A stretch of DNA of 64,000 nt from Prorocentrum cordatum (taxonomy: Eukaryota; Sar; Dinophyceae; Prorocentrales; Prorocentraceae), in the NCBI GenBank assembly GCA_963575745.1, contig CAUYUJ010004747.1:194010-258009 (forward strand), in the 5' to 3' direction. The position numbers and the translations under genes were made by a program. Of the stretch, positions 11,801 to 23,977 are shown in pieces (within the stretch, counting starts at the first letter, position 1; the number at the start of each line of letters is the position of its first letter). A model generated the notes under the pieces. It made no database searches and was not told where the DNA came from. It saw nothing but the letters and a program-made list of their open reading frames with translations.

Positions 11801-13483
11801 TCCCAGAATGTTGGCATGATTGCTGCGGTGGGCCATGGCCGCGTCGAGCTCGTCCTACTGCGCGTGCGGCGTGCCCGGTGGGTGGCGCCGCCGACGGGCC
11901 CGCGGTGCCTTCTTGTTGGGGTCTCTTCCCCATGGCGAGTGCGCTGAGTGAGCGCATTAAGAGCTCCTGCAAGAATGTCACCTACGTCCTGGGCGACGGG
12001 GGGGCAGTTGGCGAGCGCGTGGAAGGCGGCGGCCGCAAACTGCGACTGTCGCCCTCGCGCCGGAGCGCGAGATGCTCCGCGCCGCCGGCGGAGACGCATT
12101 GGCCTCGCCGCCCAGTCGGGCGCGCCGTGCCTGAGCCTGCGGCGACAGGCCCCCCGCTGGCCTCGAGCGGCCCATAGGGGCCCCATGGTTTATTGGAGGA
12201 GATAGAGAAAGCCCGCGTTGCCCTCGCGCGCGCAGAGCTGGCGTTCGTCGACGCGGGACAGGCGGGGCATTCGAGAAAGATTATGTTTTGTTCCTCCAGA
12301 GGGGATCTTGGCGTTGGCGCCGGGCTTCGGCGCGTCGATTCGGGGCGCGGGGGCGGGCGCGCGCGCCCGATGCGGGGCGCCGTTGCGGGCCGCGGTCCCC
12401 GTGGCCTAGCTGCGCCAAGATCAGCGAGGACAGCGCATCATGGTAGTCATCTTCTTCCTCGTGGTCCGAGGGACAGATGGCGGCCGTTGCAGGTCGAGGC
12501 GGCTTCGCCTCCTCGGGGGCGCCCGGAGGTGTATACGTCGCGGCGCCCCCCTTGGCCGCCGGAAATACAGGGGCCCCGTCGCTCGAGGGTCTGCCGGCGC
12601 AGCCCTTGGCGCTGAGATGGCAGTTCCCGCCGCGGACGCAGCTGCCGCCGCCCCGGCCGAGATGGGCGCCGCTTTCGCCGACGCGAAGCGCGAGCGCGAG
12701 GAGGTCCCGAGCATCCAGAAGAGGGGCAAGCTCTTCGAGAGTGGTCGCGCTGATGTCGCGGGGCCCGCATCTTAGGGGGGGCGCGCGATTGGCGCCGCGC
12801 GCGCCCGCGGCCAGCCGTTTCTCGCGGCGGCCTGGGGCCCCGCGGCGTCCGCGGCCTGCGCGGCGACGCTTGGCACAGGCGCGCGAGGCGTGGGGGGCCG
12901 CGAAGCAGGCGAGGCGCCCGGCCCCGAGCCCGCGCGCGCGGCCCGCGCGCGGCGGCGCCAAAACGTCATTGACAGGCTCCTGCGCGCTCGAGCGAGCCGA
13001 TGAATATCGCTGGAATCATAAATTTGCGCGGCACGTGGCTCGACGAGAACCGCGCGGGGGACGGCGGGGCTACCGTCCGCTCGCGCGGCGCGGCCGTGGA
13101 TTTGCACGTGTGACCAGCTTGGCGCGCCCGCGGCCGCGCCTCGCGGAAGTTCGCCAAATTGATCGTCTCGCGAGTTGCCTCTATCAGACGTCCGGGTTTC
13201 AGCGACAGGACCGCGGTGCCGGGGCCCAACGGCGTTGTCGCGTCGCGCCGACCTGCTTCTGGGCGAGCCGATCGCGGCGACCCCGCCGAGGGGTGACATG
13301 GCAGATGCTGAAGGCGCTGCGCTGGACGCGCCGCGCATCTCAGGTAGTCTTCGAGTTTGCGGCGAAGGTCTTCGACCAGCGCGACTACTGGGCAGTGAAG
13401 ACCAGCCGGCAGATCATCTATTAGAGGTAGTGCGTTGCGTGGGCTGGTCTTCGGGGTCGCGACGTAACTGCTGCAGGAAGTGT
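11801..13483. other. GC-rich sequence after gag; pol not recognisable
   Basis: A copia element should continue with protease, integrase and reverse transcriptase, but I could not read any of their motifs on the plus strand here. Fragments such as VVFEFAAKVFDQRDYWAVK (13,340-13,400) look protein-like but match nothing I can name. Base composition and codon-like periodicity suggest decayed coding sequence. Long minus-strand frames here are antisense shadows. Confidence 0.35.
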
Positions 13484-13660
13484 CCGGTTCGGGCCGGTTC
13501 GGGCCGGTTCGGCGGCGGGCCGGTTCGGTTGCAGCGGTTCGATTTCGGCGCCGGTCCGGTTTTGGTCGGTCCGGTTTTGCCAGTCCGGGTCGGTTATGCC
13601 GGTTCGGTTCGGCGGTCGCGGGACGGTCCGGTTTTGGGGGGGCCGGTTTTGGGCCGGAGG
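13484..13660 (+). repeat. CCGGTTCGG minisatellite
   Basis: Degenerate units of 9-12 bp around CCGGTTCGG/GCCGGTTCG. A similar array in the same orientation lies at 48,930-49,110, so the two arrays bracket elements A and B. Confidence 0.8.
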
Positions 13661-13772
13661 AGGAGAAGGAGGAGGAGGAGTGAGGAGGAGGAGGAGGAGG
13701 AGGAGGAGGAGGAGGAGGTGAGGAGGAGCGAGGAGGCTACGAGAGGTGCCCGGCGAGGTGCCTCGCTGCGGT

Positions 13773-13833
<61 letters not shown>

Positions 13834-14035
13834 CGTCGTCGTCGTCGTCGCCGCCGTCGTCGTCGTCGTCGGGCGCCCCCGGACCTCTCGGCCCCTTCCC
13901 TCATGCCGCTCATCCCCTCGTCTCCGCGGCCCCGGGGCCGGAAAACGCGGGCCTCCGGGGGCCCGGAAAGGAGGGCGGGGTTCGGCCGCCTGGAGCTGCT
14001 TTGCCGCCTGGAGGAGGAGGGAGGAGGAGGAGGAG
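13661..14035. repeat. GGA tract and GTC microsatellite flanking element A
   Basis: GGA/GAG repeats at 13,655-13,740, GTC repeats at about 13,765-13,870, a GC-rich spacer, then GGA repeats at 14,010-14,035 that abut the left terminal repeat of element A. The right terminal repeat of A is also followed by GGA repeats on the same strand. Confidence 0.8.
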
Positions 14036-14069
14036 CCCAGAGGGTCGCGGATCAATGGAAGTGGATCCG
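14036..14069 (+). repeat. Left terminal inverted repeat of element A
   Basis: Begins CCCAGAGGGTCGCGGATCAA and ends GTGGATCCG. It differs from the inverted right end at two positions. Confidence 0.8.
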
Positions 14070-14580
14070 CTGTTCAAGTTTCTCCAGTAAGGTTCACGAT
14101 ATTGTTTTGGATCCGACGGTATGTGTTCAACTCAGATATTGAACCGCAAAATGAAAAGTTGATCCGCTAAGGTTGGCTCAATCATCAAAGCGTACATCAT
14201 CAAGTCATCATCATCATAACAATAACATAGCAGTCATATCGTCATTTGTGAAACAAAATAGTGGGTTGTAACATATGTAAGTGAGCGCCCAATCTGTAAA
14301 GCACCATATAAGGTTGGCGCACTCAGCACGGTATATATGCATGCGTGTATCTTAAAAACCACAATGTGCAAATATGGTTATGTTTGTTTTGGATGTTGAA
14401 ATGGTATTGCATATATTCTGGGTGTCCCGAGTATTGTGCGGAAGTCCTGAGCGAATCGTATGATCAAGTCTCGAGCGCGAGCGACGTATGCCTGAACGAC
14501 TTGCTAGGATGGCCTTCAGGCTACAGGCTCGAAGCCAGTGCGCTCGAGGGGGATCGGGGGGACTCGGCTCTGCCTTCGCA

Positions 14581-14600
14581 CCGCACCGCTCTGGCTCGAG
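14581..14600 (+). promoter_or_regulatory. Candidate spliced-leader relic
   Basis: CCGCACCGCTCTGGCTCGAG resembles the dinoflagellate spliced leader, which ends in CCATTTTGGCTCAAG: about 15 of 21 positions match with one gap. It lies 67 bp before the proposed start of the next gene. Such relics are known in dinoflagellate genes that passed through a trans-spliced mRNA; this one is suggestive rather than certain, especially as the gene has introns. Confidence 0.35.
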
Positions 14601-14666
14601 CGGGCTGTGCCCTGGCGCCAGATCGCCAGTGGCGAGGGCGCGCCGCTGGGGTTTCGCGGCCGACCC

Positions 14667-15724
14667 ATGGTGAGCGTAGGCAGCAGCTACGACGGCGGCA
14701 TGAGCCCAGAGAGTTGGGAAGCGGCCGCAGGCCGCGGCGCTCGCCCCGAGGATGCGGAGACGCTCGTCGAGAGCGCCACGCAGAAGGAGCCCGACGCCAT
14801 CGGCTCGGAGACGGAGGACGATGGAGGCCCAGAGCAGCAGCAGGCGGAGACCGTCCCGTATGACGCTGCAGCGGCCGCACGTGCAGTCGGGGCTTCGCAG
14901 GTCGGCAGCGCGGAGGTCGACATCGAGGAGGTCGACGCCTCGCAGCCCGTCGCCTCGCAGGCCGCCGAGTCAGGGGCGTCTCGCGCCTCGGAGCCCGTCG
15001 CCTCGCAGGCCGCCGACTCAGGGACGTCTGGCGCATCGGCGCCCGTCGCCTCGCAGGCCGCCGAGTCAGGGGCGCATGGCGCCTCGGCAGGTGCAGAGCC
15101 AAGTTGTTCTGGGCAGGCAGGCGGCATCGAGCCCGTGGCGAAGGCCGAGGACTCCTTCGACAAGGGCGCCTACGATGCCATGATGAGCGGGTTCGGGCAG
15201 GCCGCCGACGACGCTTTCAAGTTGCTGGAGCGCGAGAGGCGCCACAGCAAGAAGCCCTCGAAGAACGACGCCATGGACTCCGACGACGATGCGATCTTGC
15301 AGGTGTACAAGGAGTCGAAGGCGCAGGCGGATCGCGAGCATGCGGCCAGGGTCGAGGCCGAGAACAGGTTCCTGCAGCAGGCGCTGGAGGCTTCGCAGGA
15401 GCAGCTCAAAGCCGACGCGGCGCGGCGTCGTGGTGACTCTCCGCAGCCTCAGCGCTCCAGCAGCTGTGCGCCAGCGACGAGCTCGGACGACCCGAACGGA
15501 TCCATCTACGCGAAGCAGGCCGCGGTGACCTCGGCGGACGCGGCAGCTGGTGATGCAGGCGCGCCGACATTGCCTTTGTTGAGGGAATTGGGACGAACGA
15601 CGAGATGATAATGCTGCTGATGATGCTGATGATGATGATGACGATGATGGTGGGGATGCCGATGATACTGCTCATGATGATGATGCTGATGATGATGATG
15701 GTGATGGCGATGATGATGCTGATG

Positions 15725-15756
<32 letters not shown>

Positions 15757-18700
15757 GATGATGGCGAGAAATATATCACGATGACGGCGACGCATTGATA
15801 AGAAGAGGAACGGAGCAGGCTGGCAAGGATGAGAGAGGAGGGAGGGGGAATAGGGGGAAGGGACGGGGAAACATTTGAACAGAGGTAGGTTTATTCTACC
15901 GCCCACGTCCTCACACGCCAAATCACACGCGTGTGGTTTGGCGTGTGACTTAGCCTTGCTGCCACATATGGTGCCTAAAATCCGACGTCCCCACAGGGGG
16001 GGGACAATTGGGCGGATAGTGCAAGCGAGATTGAAGGAGGAGAGGCGATGCGGTCGAGGAGGAGGAACAGGAGGGGAATAACGAGGAGAAGGAAGAGGAG
16101 GAGGAGGCGTGAAAAGAGCGGCCGTCAGGCTCGACTTTCCAGACGCCGCCGAAGAGCGCGCGCAAGAAGACGTGCGAGGATGCGGCCAAGCTCTTCGAGA
16201 AGGTTCAGGACCGCTCTTCTATGTTTTGCTTTGCATGGGGGTGCATCCACTTGACGGGGGGGGGGATCCCAGATGCGCCCGCTGCCCCCATACTATCACA
16301 TCATCTTCTGTACTCTGTCGTGACCATCCTCATCTGCACTCTCATTCACAATTTTCATTTTCGGATCGCCGCCATCGGCTTCTCATCATCCCGCGGGGCC
16401 TCCTCCGCATCCAACGTAACAACCGCAAGCGGCATGACAATTGTCATCATCGAAAGCCTTCGAGGCTCGAGGATCTGGTGGCTCGGATCCTGCAAGGCAC
16501 CTTGCAAACACACATGGCCGAAAATGGCGCCGCCTTGGCACTGGCTGCTTGCTGGAGTTACCGCATCAAGGAGGCTCGGGATGATATGATACGTTCCTCG
16601 ACGTTCAACCCCAATTCTTCTCACCCAGCCCCCCCCCGTCCACGAGATTTCCTCGCCAAACCGGATTCGCCCCTCACAGGCTGCGGACCTGAACTACTCA
16701 GAAGCGTGGACGCACAAAGCGAAGCTGGATGTGCCACTGCTCGAGGAAAACAAAGTGCTCATCAAAGCAACCAGGGCCATTCTCTTTTCTCGAGGGGCGA
16801 AGCTCACGAAGACCCTTGCCAAGGAGCCTGGGGTGTACCACAAAACTTTGGGGTGAAGGGTTGCGGCCCGCAGAAAAAAGCATTTTGTTTTTCTCGCGGC
16901 GGTGTCGCAGGAAGCAGCGGCTGCAGTGGCGCGTCGCCAGGAGAGCTCCTGGCATCTGGCCCAAGACGCCCCGAAGTGGGTCGACAAAGCCTCGAAGGTT
17001 CTCAGGAACATGATTCGGCACGTGAACCAAGGGATTCTCAAGACCCAAGGTCCGAAACATGACCATCTGCTGGGGGGGGGGGGGGCGGTCGGGCGCGGCG
17101 CATGCCATCCTATGATGTATCGGCGATGCTGAGCACGATGACGGTCGTCGCCCGAACCCCCCCTCCACTGCGTTACAATTTGTATTTTTCTGGCTCCGAG
17201 GACGCGAAAATGGGCCAAGGCATTCCTCGTCGAGGGCGACGGGCCATGGCAGGACATTCCTCGGGCGTCGTGGTTTCGAAACCTTCTCCATTTCCAACGA
17301 TCATCATCCCCGACCCCCCCCCCCAGAATTCACGCGCTCTAAACCTCCTCGTCGAGCCCCCCCCCAAAAAAAAAAAAAGAAAACACCCTTCTAACCATTG
17401 CAGCCTCCCGAAAGGATGGGGCCGAGGATGATGATGACCTCGTGGATGATGACCTCCTGGATGATGATGACGACGACTCGCCACCAACGGTTCCAGCACC
17501 TGCGAGCAAGCGGCCCGCGGCAGCACCGGCCGCGGCGATGAAGCGGCCAGCGGCGACGACGACGGACCAGCTCGGCTTAGAGTACCTCTTCACGAAGCAG
17601 TTCAAGGGGGTCGAGTGGCGCGTCGGCTGGAACGATGCAACGAAGGCAGTGGATGAGGAGAAGGAGAAGGAGAAAGGATCGGAAGGTGGCATTGGGGCAG
17701 AGAGGAGGAGGGGGAGGAGGAGACGGAGGAGGAGTTGGAGGAGGAGGAGGAGGTCGAGGAGGAGGAAAAACACGAGGATGATGAGGAGGATGAGCTGGAG
17801 GAGGAGGAGGAGGAGGAGGAGAAGGAGGAGGGGGAGGGGGGGGGAGGAGCAGGTGGAGGAGAAGGGGATCGGGGGGGAGGAGGAGGAGGAGGAGGAGGAG
17901 GAGGAGGAGGAGGAGGAGGAGGAGGAGAGGAGGAGGAGGAGGAGGAGGAGGAGGAGGAGCAGGAGGGGGAGGAGGATGAGCAGGAGGAGGAGGAGGACAA
18001 CGCAACAATCTTAGAAAACAATGCCCCGATATTCATTCAAGTTGTCGTCCTCAAACCTCCTTCCTCTCCTCCTTCTCCTTCTCCTCCACCGTCTCCTCCT
18101 TTCTCCTCCTCCTCCTCCCACCTCTCCTCATCCTCCTTCGCCACCCTCTCACTCCCTTCTCCTCCACCTCGCCGTTTCTGTGGTTTCATACAACCTTCCA
18201 GGCAGCGTGGCGGACCAGCGACGCCGCCAACGGCCTGCCGGAGTTCGCGCGGCCCCAGCCGCTCGAGGGCAGCGACCATCTCGTCGCGGTGTGGCCCGAC
18301 GGCATGTCCTGGGACGTCCCCGCCGTCGCCCCGCAGGAGATGGTCGAGGGCGCCGCCGCGAAGCCGAACCTCACGTTCGCCAGGATGATCGGCCCAGACG
18401 GCAGCAAGGTCAGGCTCGCGGTCAGCCAGAAGAAGGACAAGTCCTGGATCCAGGTGCTGGAGGGCAGCGGCCAGCTCATGCAGTTGACGGGCTTCGCGGA
18501 GGAGAAGATGGACTTGGCAAAGGCTGCAGTCAAGGAGTGGGTCACCGCGTACTGCGCGAAGAAGATCGACAAGGTCGGGGTCGAGCTGAAGAAGATGGCG
18601 TGGCTGGCCGAGCACGCCCCTGGAGCTAGGGCCAAGGGCAGGGCCAAAGGCAAGGCCAAGGGCAAGGCCAAGTCGTCTCCGAAGGCCAAGGGTAAGCCCA

Positions 18701-19191
18701 AGGCCAAGAAGGCGCCAGCCGACGACGACGACGACGAGTCGGAGGAGGACCCCGCCAGGGAGCCCAAGGCCGAGGACGTCGAGAACGGCGAGAGCGAAGG
18801 GCAAGATGACCCAGATGACGAGGAGTCGGCCGAGACCGAGAGCGCGGCTGCGGCGGCGGCGATCGGCAAGGGCAAGTTCACGTCGAAGCCCGCGGCCAAG
18901 GCGAAGAAGTCCGAGCACAAGAAGATCGACGTGACCGAGGAGAAGGCTGCCGAGGTTGCACCACCTCCAGCGGCGGCCGCGGCGCCCGCGGCGCCCATGG
19001 AGGCGGAGGCGGCGGCGGTGGCGTCCAAGGCGGAGGCGGCCGCGACGCCCGAGGCGGAGGCCGCCGTGACGCCCGAGGCGGAGGCCGCCGTGGCCCCGCC
19101 CGCCGCCGCGCCGCTCGCGCCTGTGCAGCGCGCGCCGTCCCAGAGCTCGCTGTTTTCGCTGCCTGCGATGCCAGACGACTCGCTCTGGTGA
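14667..19191 (+). CDS. Element A gene 1: unknown charged, Ala/Lys-rich protein
   Basis: Proposed exons: 14,667-15,518, 16,143-16,202, 16,457-16,570, 16,680-16,823, 16,911-17,005, 17,201-17,252, 17,415-17,645 and 18,202-19,191; joined they stay in frame for 845 codons. Exon 1 has acidic Ala/Ser repeats (VASQAAESG, three copies) and a coiled-coil-like end (ADREHAARVEAENRFLQQ). Middle exons include EDLVARILQGTLQTHMAENG and LDVPLLEENKVLIKATRAIL. Exon 7 is acidic, then basic. The last exon has a compact segment (WPDGMSWDVPAV to VKEWVTAYCAKK) followed by Lys/Ala-rich, AKGKAKG-repeat sequence suited to nucleic-acid binding. Introns are mostly GA-AG or GC-AG; without removing the one at 16,824-16,910 a TGA at 16,854 would interrupt the frame. 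Function is unknown. The first intron's donor and the start codon are the least certain points. Confidence 0.55.
15911..15948. repeat. 38-bp near-perfect palindrome (element A type)
   Basis: Centred on CACACGCGTGTG with one mismatch in 19 pairs; arms read TCACACGCCAAA. It lies in the proposed first intron of element A gene 1. Confidence 0.9.
17646..18201 (+). other. Intron with GGA-rich 5' half and CCT-rich 3' half
   Basis: GC-AG intron of element A gene 1. About 330 bp of GGA/GAG repeats are followed, after a short unique stretch (about 18,000-18,050), by about 120 bp of CCT/TCC repeats, so the RNA could form a long hairpin bringing the splice sites together. The exon junction joins ...ACGAAG to GCAGCG; an AGGCAG repeat at both ends makes the exact cut ambiguous. 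Confidence 0.6.
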
Positions 19192-19227
19192 CGTGGTAAT
19201 GCTCACGTTATTTCGCAGCGGTCGAGA

Positions 19228-19265
19228 TCGCACGCGAAATCACACGCGTGTGATTTCGCGTGTGA
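19228..19265. repeat. 38-bp near-perfect palindrome (element A type)
   Basis: Centred on CACACGCGTGTG with arms reading CACGCGAAAT; one mismatch. It lies 37 bp downstream of the stop codon of element A gene 1, where it could act as a 3' hairpin. Confidence 0.9.
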
Positions 19266-19816
19266 TTTCGGGCGCCTCCCTGAATCCTCCACCTCCTCAT
19301 TAGCATCATCAAGCACCCTACCATGCACCATCAACTCCCGACCTTCTCTTCTACCATATCATGCACCAGAACTCCTCAGCTCAAAATCTCAATCGTCATG
19401 ACTGTCCATGTGGTCTTGCATCCATGCGATCGCAGCTCTGGCTTGAAAGCACCTGCAGGCGACTACCCTTGCATCCCAAGGCCCACCTGTTTCGACCCCC
19501 GTCAAGTGGATGTTTAGAATTCCGACCCCCCCACCGAAGTGGAAGATGAGGCGTTGGGGACGAGGTCAGGGAGGATGAGGAAGGATGAGAGGTTGGGAGG
19601 GAGGAGGAGGATGAGGAGGGAAGTACACGAGGGAAAGTAGGAGGGGATCAGAGAATACAGACGAGGATTGTGAGGAGGACGGCGAACAGATGGGATAATG
19701 AAAACCACAAAGGGTGAGGAAAATCAACCAGGATGATGAGGGACATGAGGACAAGGAAGCAAGAGAGCGGAGGACGAGCAGAAGGATGAGGCATATTATA
19801 TAAAGCTGCTCTTCAG
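19266..19816 (+). other. Spacer, probably holding a 5' exon of gene 2
   Basis: Gene 2 opens at an apparent splice acceptor without a start codon, so at least one upstream exon is expected here. Candidate coding sequence lies at about 19,320-19,520 (for example HDCPCGLASMRSQLW in one frame), but I cannot choose the frame. Positions 19,560-19,790 are GGA/GAT-rich like the other introns of this element. Confidence 0.35.
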
Positions 19817-22751
19817 GACAGCATCAGCGGCACCACAGTGGACGAGCTCCTGATCGACGGGCTCTTCAGGTCGATCTACAAGAACCCGACGTTTTTCGCG
19901 CTGATGGGGCAGAAGGGGCACGGCAACATCGACGAGCCCATGAAGAAGCTCAGCGAGGAGATCTCCGAGGACGGCCACCCGACGAACCCCTTGGCCTGGG
20001 GGTTGCCGCTGAGCGAGGAGCAGAGGCAGCAGGCCCAGGCGCAGCAGCAGGAGCTGGACAAGGGCGCGGGCACCTCGGCGGGCAAGGGGAAGGGGACCGT
20101 CTCGGAGGAGTGCGCCTTCTGGCAGGCGGTGAAGGATGCGAACTTCATCGCGCCGACGACGTCCAAGCACGGCGCCGTGGCAGGGCGCTGGTGCAGGGCG
20201 TTCGCCGCTGACGCCAGTCTCAAGTCCGACTACGACGCCATCACGGGCGAGCGCAAGTCGGCGCGCAAGGCCCAGTTCAGGAAGGATTGGGCGATGAAGC
20301 AGTACAAGACTGCGCAGGACGCCCGGGGTGGAATGTGGAGGAGAAGGAGGAGGCAGGGTAGGATGATCGAGGAGAAGGATCGAGGAGAAAAACAACACAG
20401 AGGAGGAGGAGGAGGAACGGGAGGAGGGGGAGGCACGGAGAAGAGCGGATGGAGGAGGAGGTGGATGGGGGGAGGAGGACATAGAGGACGAGGAGGGGGA
20501 GGAGGAACTGCCAGGTGAGGACGTGGAGGAGGATGAGGAAGAGGAGGAGGAGTAAGAGGAGGAGGAGGAGGAGAAGCGAAGGAGCGAAACATGCAAATGA
20601 ATCGCCCCACTCAGGAGCTCGCGAGCCACTCGCGCACGGTGAAGCGCACTGAGTGGACGCAGGGCAAGTATTTGCCCTTGGGCCGCTGCGCGCACAAGGA
20701 GGGAGGCGGCGTCCTCGGGTGGCGCCAGGCGCGCCTACTCGAGGGAAGATGAGAAGAAACACGCAGGAGGAACGAGGGAGCCAAGTGGAGGAGCAGGAGG
20801 AGGATGCACGCGGAGAGGAAGAGCATAACGAGAAGGATGAGGATGAGAGAAATCAGACAGCAGGGGTTTGAAGAGGAGGGGGATGAGGAGGATCATCATG
20901 ATGGGGAGGAGGGAGGAGGGGGAGGAGGAGGAGGAGGAGGAGGAGGAGGACGAGGGGCAGGAGGAGCAGGAGGATAGGGGTGGATAGAGAGATAGATGGT
21001 GGGGCGGCGGATCAGCCAGAGGCCGTCCGCCTCTTCTCCAAGTGCATGCAGCTCGGCCCGCCGTGGATCATGTACGATCCGATGACGGAGGCATTGAGGG
21101 CGCTCTACATCGAGATCGCGACGGGCCCAGACGTGCCTCGTCGGATCGTCGATCCATTTTTTTCGGCCCCCGAGCCACAGGCATCGGTGTACTGTTTAAG
21201 AGGGCCCTGTTGGGCCCTAAAGAAACGATCCGTCCTAACTGATCTCTCCCATGTTCCTCCCCCCTCCTCGCCGCCCCCCGCCTCCACTCCTTCTGCCTTC
21301 TCGCCCCCTCCTTCTCCACTCCTCCTCGTCTCCTCCCCTCCTCTCCCTCCTCCTCCTGCTCATCTTCCTCTCTGGACCTTGATCAATCTGAGTCCTCCTC
21401 CTTTTTTGTTTTCTCGATCGCGCATCCCACTGAGGGCTTCTCGAAGGTCTTCACAGAGGCGCGGTCGCTGCACACGAACTGGAGCAACGAGGCCGAGGTG
21501 CGCTCTCGTCCCGAGGAGCCGCGGGCACACGCTAAGATCTGGATGAGAAAAGGAAGGGCGGGATGGAGGCGGATGACGAAGGTGGGAAGGAGGAGAAGGA
21601 GGAGGAGAGGGAGGAGGAGGAGGAGGAGGAGGAGGAGGAGGAGGAGGAGGAGGAGGAGGAGGAGGAGGGGGGGGAGGAGGAGGGAGAGGAGAAGGACAAC
21701 AAGTGAAAACAAGTATGACGCATTTCTGCCGCCATCCAGTAAGGAGACGGCTGCAGCTGCTGGCGAGCCCAAGAGGAGGCGCTTGCACGGCAAGACGTCG
21801 GACGACGGCAGCGTCGAGGCGACGACGGCGCCACGGGCGCCAGCAGCGCCAGCGGCGCCAGCAGCACCAGCGGCGCCAGCAGCACCAGCGGCGCCAGCAG
21901 CACCAGCACCAGAGGCGGCTGCCGGTGGCACGGCGCCAGCTGGGCGCGGGCCCAAGCGCGGGCGCGGCGGCGCGGATCCAGCGCCAGAGCCCGCCCAGGC
22001 TGCCGCTGCCGAGGACTGATGGATTGAATTCTGGAAGCTTGCCAGTCGGAGTTTGGTGAGACCTCCCCACCTCTGGGCAACTACGTTGCTGCTCCGAAGA
22101 TGGGGGGCTCGCTGCACGCCGACTGCCCTTGGATCCTTCTTCGGTGAAACCAGCCCCACAGGGCCGAACCCGTGGGCATCCTTGGACTTCGGCCCCTTAG
22201 GGCCTTCGCACTGTCTGCCGCGTTCCGCCCCAGAGGAGACGCCCGCGGCGAAGAAGGCCAAGGCGAAGGCCGAGCGGGAGGCGCAGAAGGCCCAGAAGGC
22301 CGCCAAGAAGGCGCAGGAGCTGGACGCCAAGAAGAACGACCCCAAAGAGAGAGAGAGGATGATGGTGGCGAACGCCAAGAGGGTGCTGGGCAGCTACCGC
22401 CTCGTCGTGCAGCAGGGGCGCCAGATCATCATGTCCACCGAGTCGATCGATGGCCTCTGGGCGAAATTCAAGAATGACGACGACCTGCTGGCCCTCAAAA
22501 CCAAGATGGACAAGCTGAGCGAGAAGGTCATGAAGTGCCCCATGCTCCAGCAGTGCACAGTCAGCGAGTTTGACAAGATCAAGACCGTCGTCGGGCCCTC
22601 CGAGTACACCCGCGCGCTGATGGCCATCGGTGGCATGGAGTCGGAGCTGGTCTCCATCCAGTCGAACATCAAGGTGCTCCTCGCCAGCTTCGAGCTCAAG
22701 CAGCAGCGGGCCAAGGCGGAGGCAGCCGCGGCGTCTCCTGGAGCCTTCTGA
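19817..22751 (+). CDS. Element A gene 2: dinoflagellate YLPLG-family protein, function unknown
   Basis: Six exons, 19,817-20,317, 20,615-20,728, 21,022-21,132, 21,435-21,497, 21,744-22,013 and 22,236-22,751, join in phase 0 to 524 codons and a stop. Exon 1 carries FWQAVKDAN, WCRAFAADASLKSDYDAI and KAQFRKDWAMKQYK; exon 2 WTQGKYLPLGRCAHKEGGG; exon 3 CMQLGPPWIMYDPMTEAL; exon 4 FSKVFTEARSLHTNWSNE. This order is the pattern of a large dinoflagellate family I know only as hypothetical proteins. Exon 5 is Ala/Pro-rich with a basic KRRRLHGK; exon 6 is a long Lys/Ala helix then a helical C-terminus (GPSEYTRALMAIGGMESEL). Introns are GA-AG, GC-AG, GT-AG, GT-AG and GA-AG. The N-terminus is missing: an upstream exon is needed. 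Element B gene 4 has a related core. Confidence 0.7.
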
Positions 22752-22924
22752 TGCCGATGGCACCTGGGAAATTCAAGTCACCCAGTGCTCTCAGCAAACA
22801 GGTGCCAGCACGAGGGTTGGATTTTCGAGGCTGGCACAGGCTGTTTCAAGCCCTCGAGCCAAAAAACAACGACGATAATTTAAAAATACACCCTCGAATC
22901 GTGATTCGATCGAAAACCTTACCT

Positions 22925-23054
22925 TGTGAAATACCGTGTGAACTCCCAAATCACATGGTATGTATACATACCGTGTGATATGCATTCTACTTGTGTTTTT
23001 ACCGGGTTTGAACCGTGTGATCTGCCCCACAACGGATTCACATGGTATTTCACA
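22925..23054. repeat. Nested palindromes downstream of gene 2 (element A type)
   Basis: A 30-bp palindrome at 22,950-22,979 (core GGTATGTATACATACC, one mismatch) lies between two inverted 18-bp arms, 22,925-22,942 (TGTGAAATACCGTGTGAA) and 23,037-23,054, which differ at one position. The CACATGG/CCGTGTG motifs relate it to the other long palindromes of this element. Confidence 0.85.
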
Positions 23055-23940
23055 CGCAGGTGGCTTACCGTGTGATTTCGGAATCACCGGTTTCCACAAT
23101 GAATCTCTGGAAAAATTGGGGCCGCAGTCGACCCGCGAGCGGGCCGAGGCGCTAATTCTGTGATGTTTACAGTTCTGAAGTGGACTTTGGCTCGATAGCA
23201 GGAGCGCTCGAAGCTGTCCTCGAGAGCGCGTGCCAGTCTTGTCGCCCGAAGTGCTTTTGATTTCATTTGCAGACGCAGGCAATGCGCTGGCTGAGGGAGA
23301 CGAAACCTTCAACAGAAAGCAAAAGAAGCTGAGGTCCCAGGATGCCATCCCTTAAATTTTCAAGCTCGTATGCGGGGGTAGGGGATGGGGAGAACTTGCA
23401 CGGACCGATGAAACCTCAGAGCGCGTTCGCCTGGCAGCGGGGTGCGCTGGTGCCGAGTGGTCGGCCGTGCGTGCTGCTTCTGTTCTTCTCTGCTGCGTGG
23501 ATTGCCAATTCGTGGTGAATCATGGTGGATCGAAGCGCAGTGGCAGGCTGCGGCAAACAGATTCGACGAGGCCAGCATTTCTTTGGCAAAAACACGTGGG
23601 TAATTGCTCCTCCGACCTCCTTCCGTCCTCCTCCGACCGCCTCCACAACCTACTTCACTATCCAAGTCTGCGTTTTGAGGCGCGTGGTCAGGCGGAATCG
23701 GCTAAAGCCAGACTGATTGCACACAGGCCCCAGGTGAAATCCACGAACAGCATCGTCGCAATGCATCGCCTGTATTCGAGGGAGGGGCGAACGAGAATAG
23801 GACCACTTGGGATCACGTCTGCACGTGCGCGTGCTGAAGGTCAGCCGAGCTGCATCGCACATAAATGCTGGTTTCTGCCTCTTCTGGCGTTTCCCCTCGT
23901 CCACTCCAAACCATTCTAACTCCATGTACTTTTGGCGTTC

Positions 23941-23977
<37 letters not shown>

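Noticed and set aside
18037-19233. Long minus-strand frame (398 codons) opposite the last exon of element A gene 1
   Set aside because: It is Arg/Leu/Gly-rich antisense of a GC-rich Lys/Ala coding exon; the plus strand gives the coherent, spliceable frame.
22980-23060. tRNA-like gene (GGGTTTGAACC resembles a T-arm)
   Set aside because: No acceptor stem, anticodon arm or D-arm can be drawn; the sequence belongs to a palindrome cluster.
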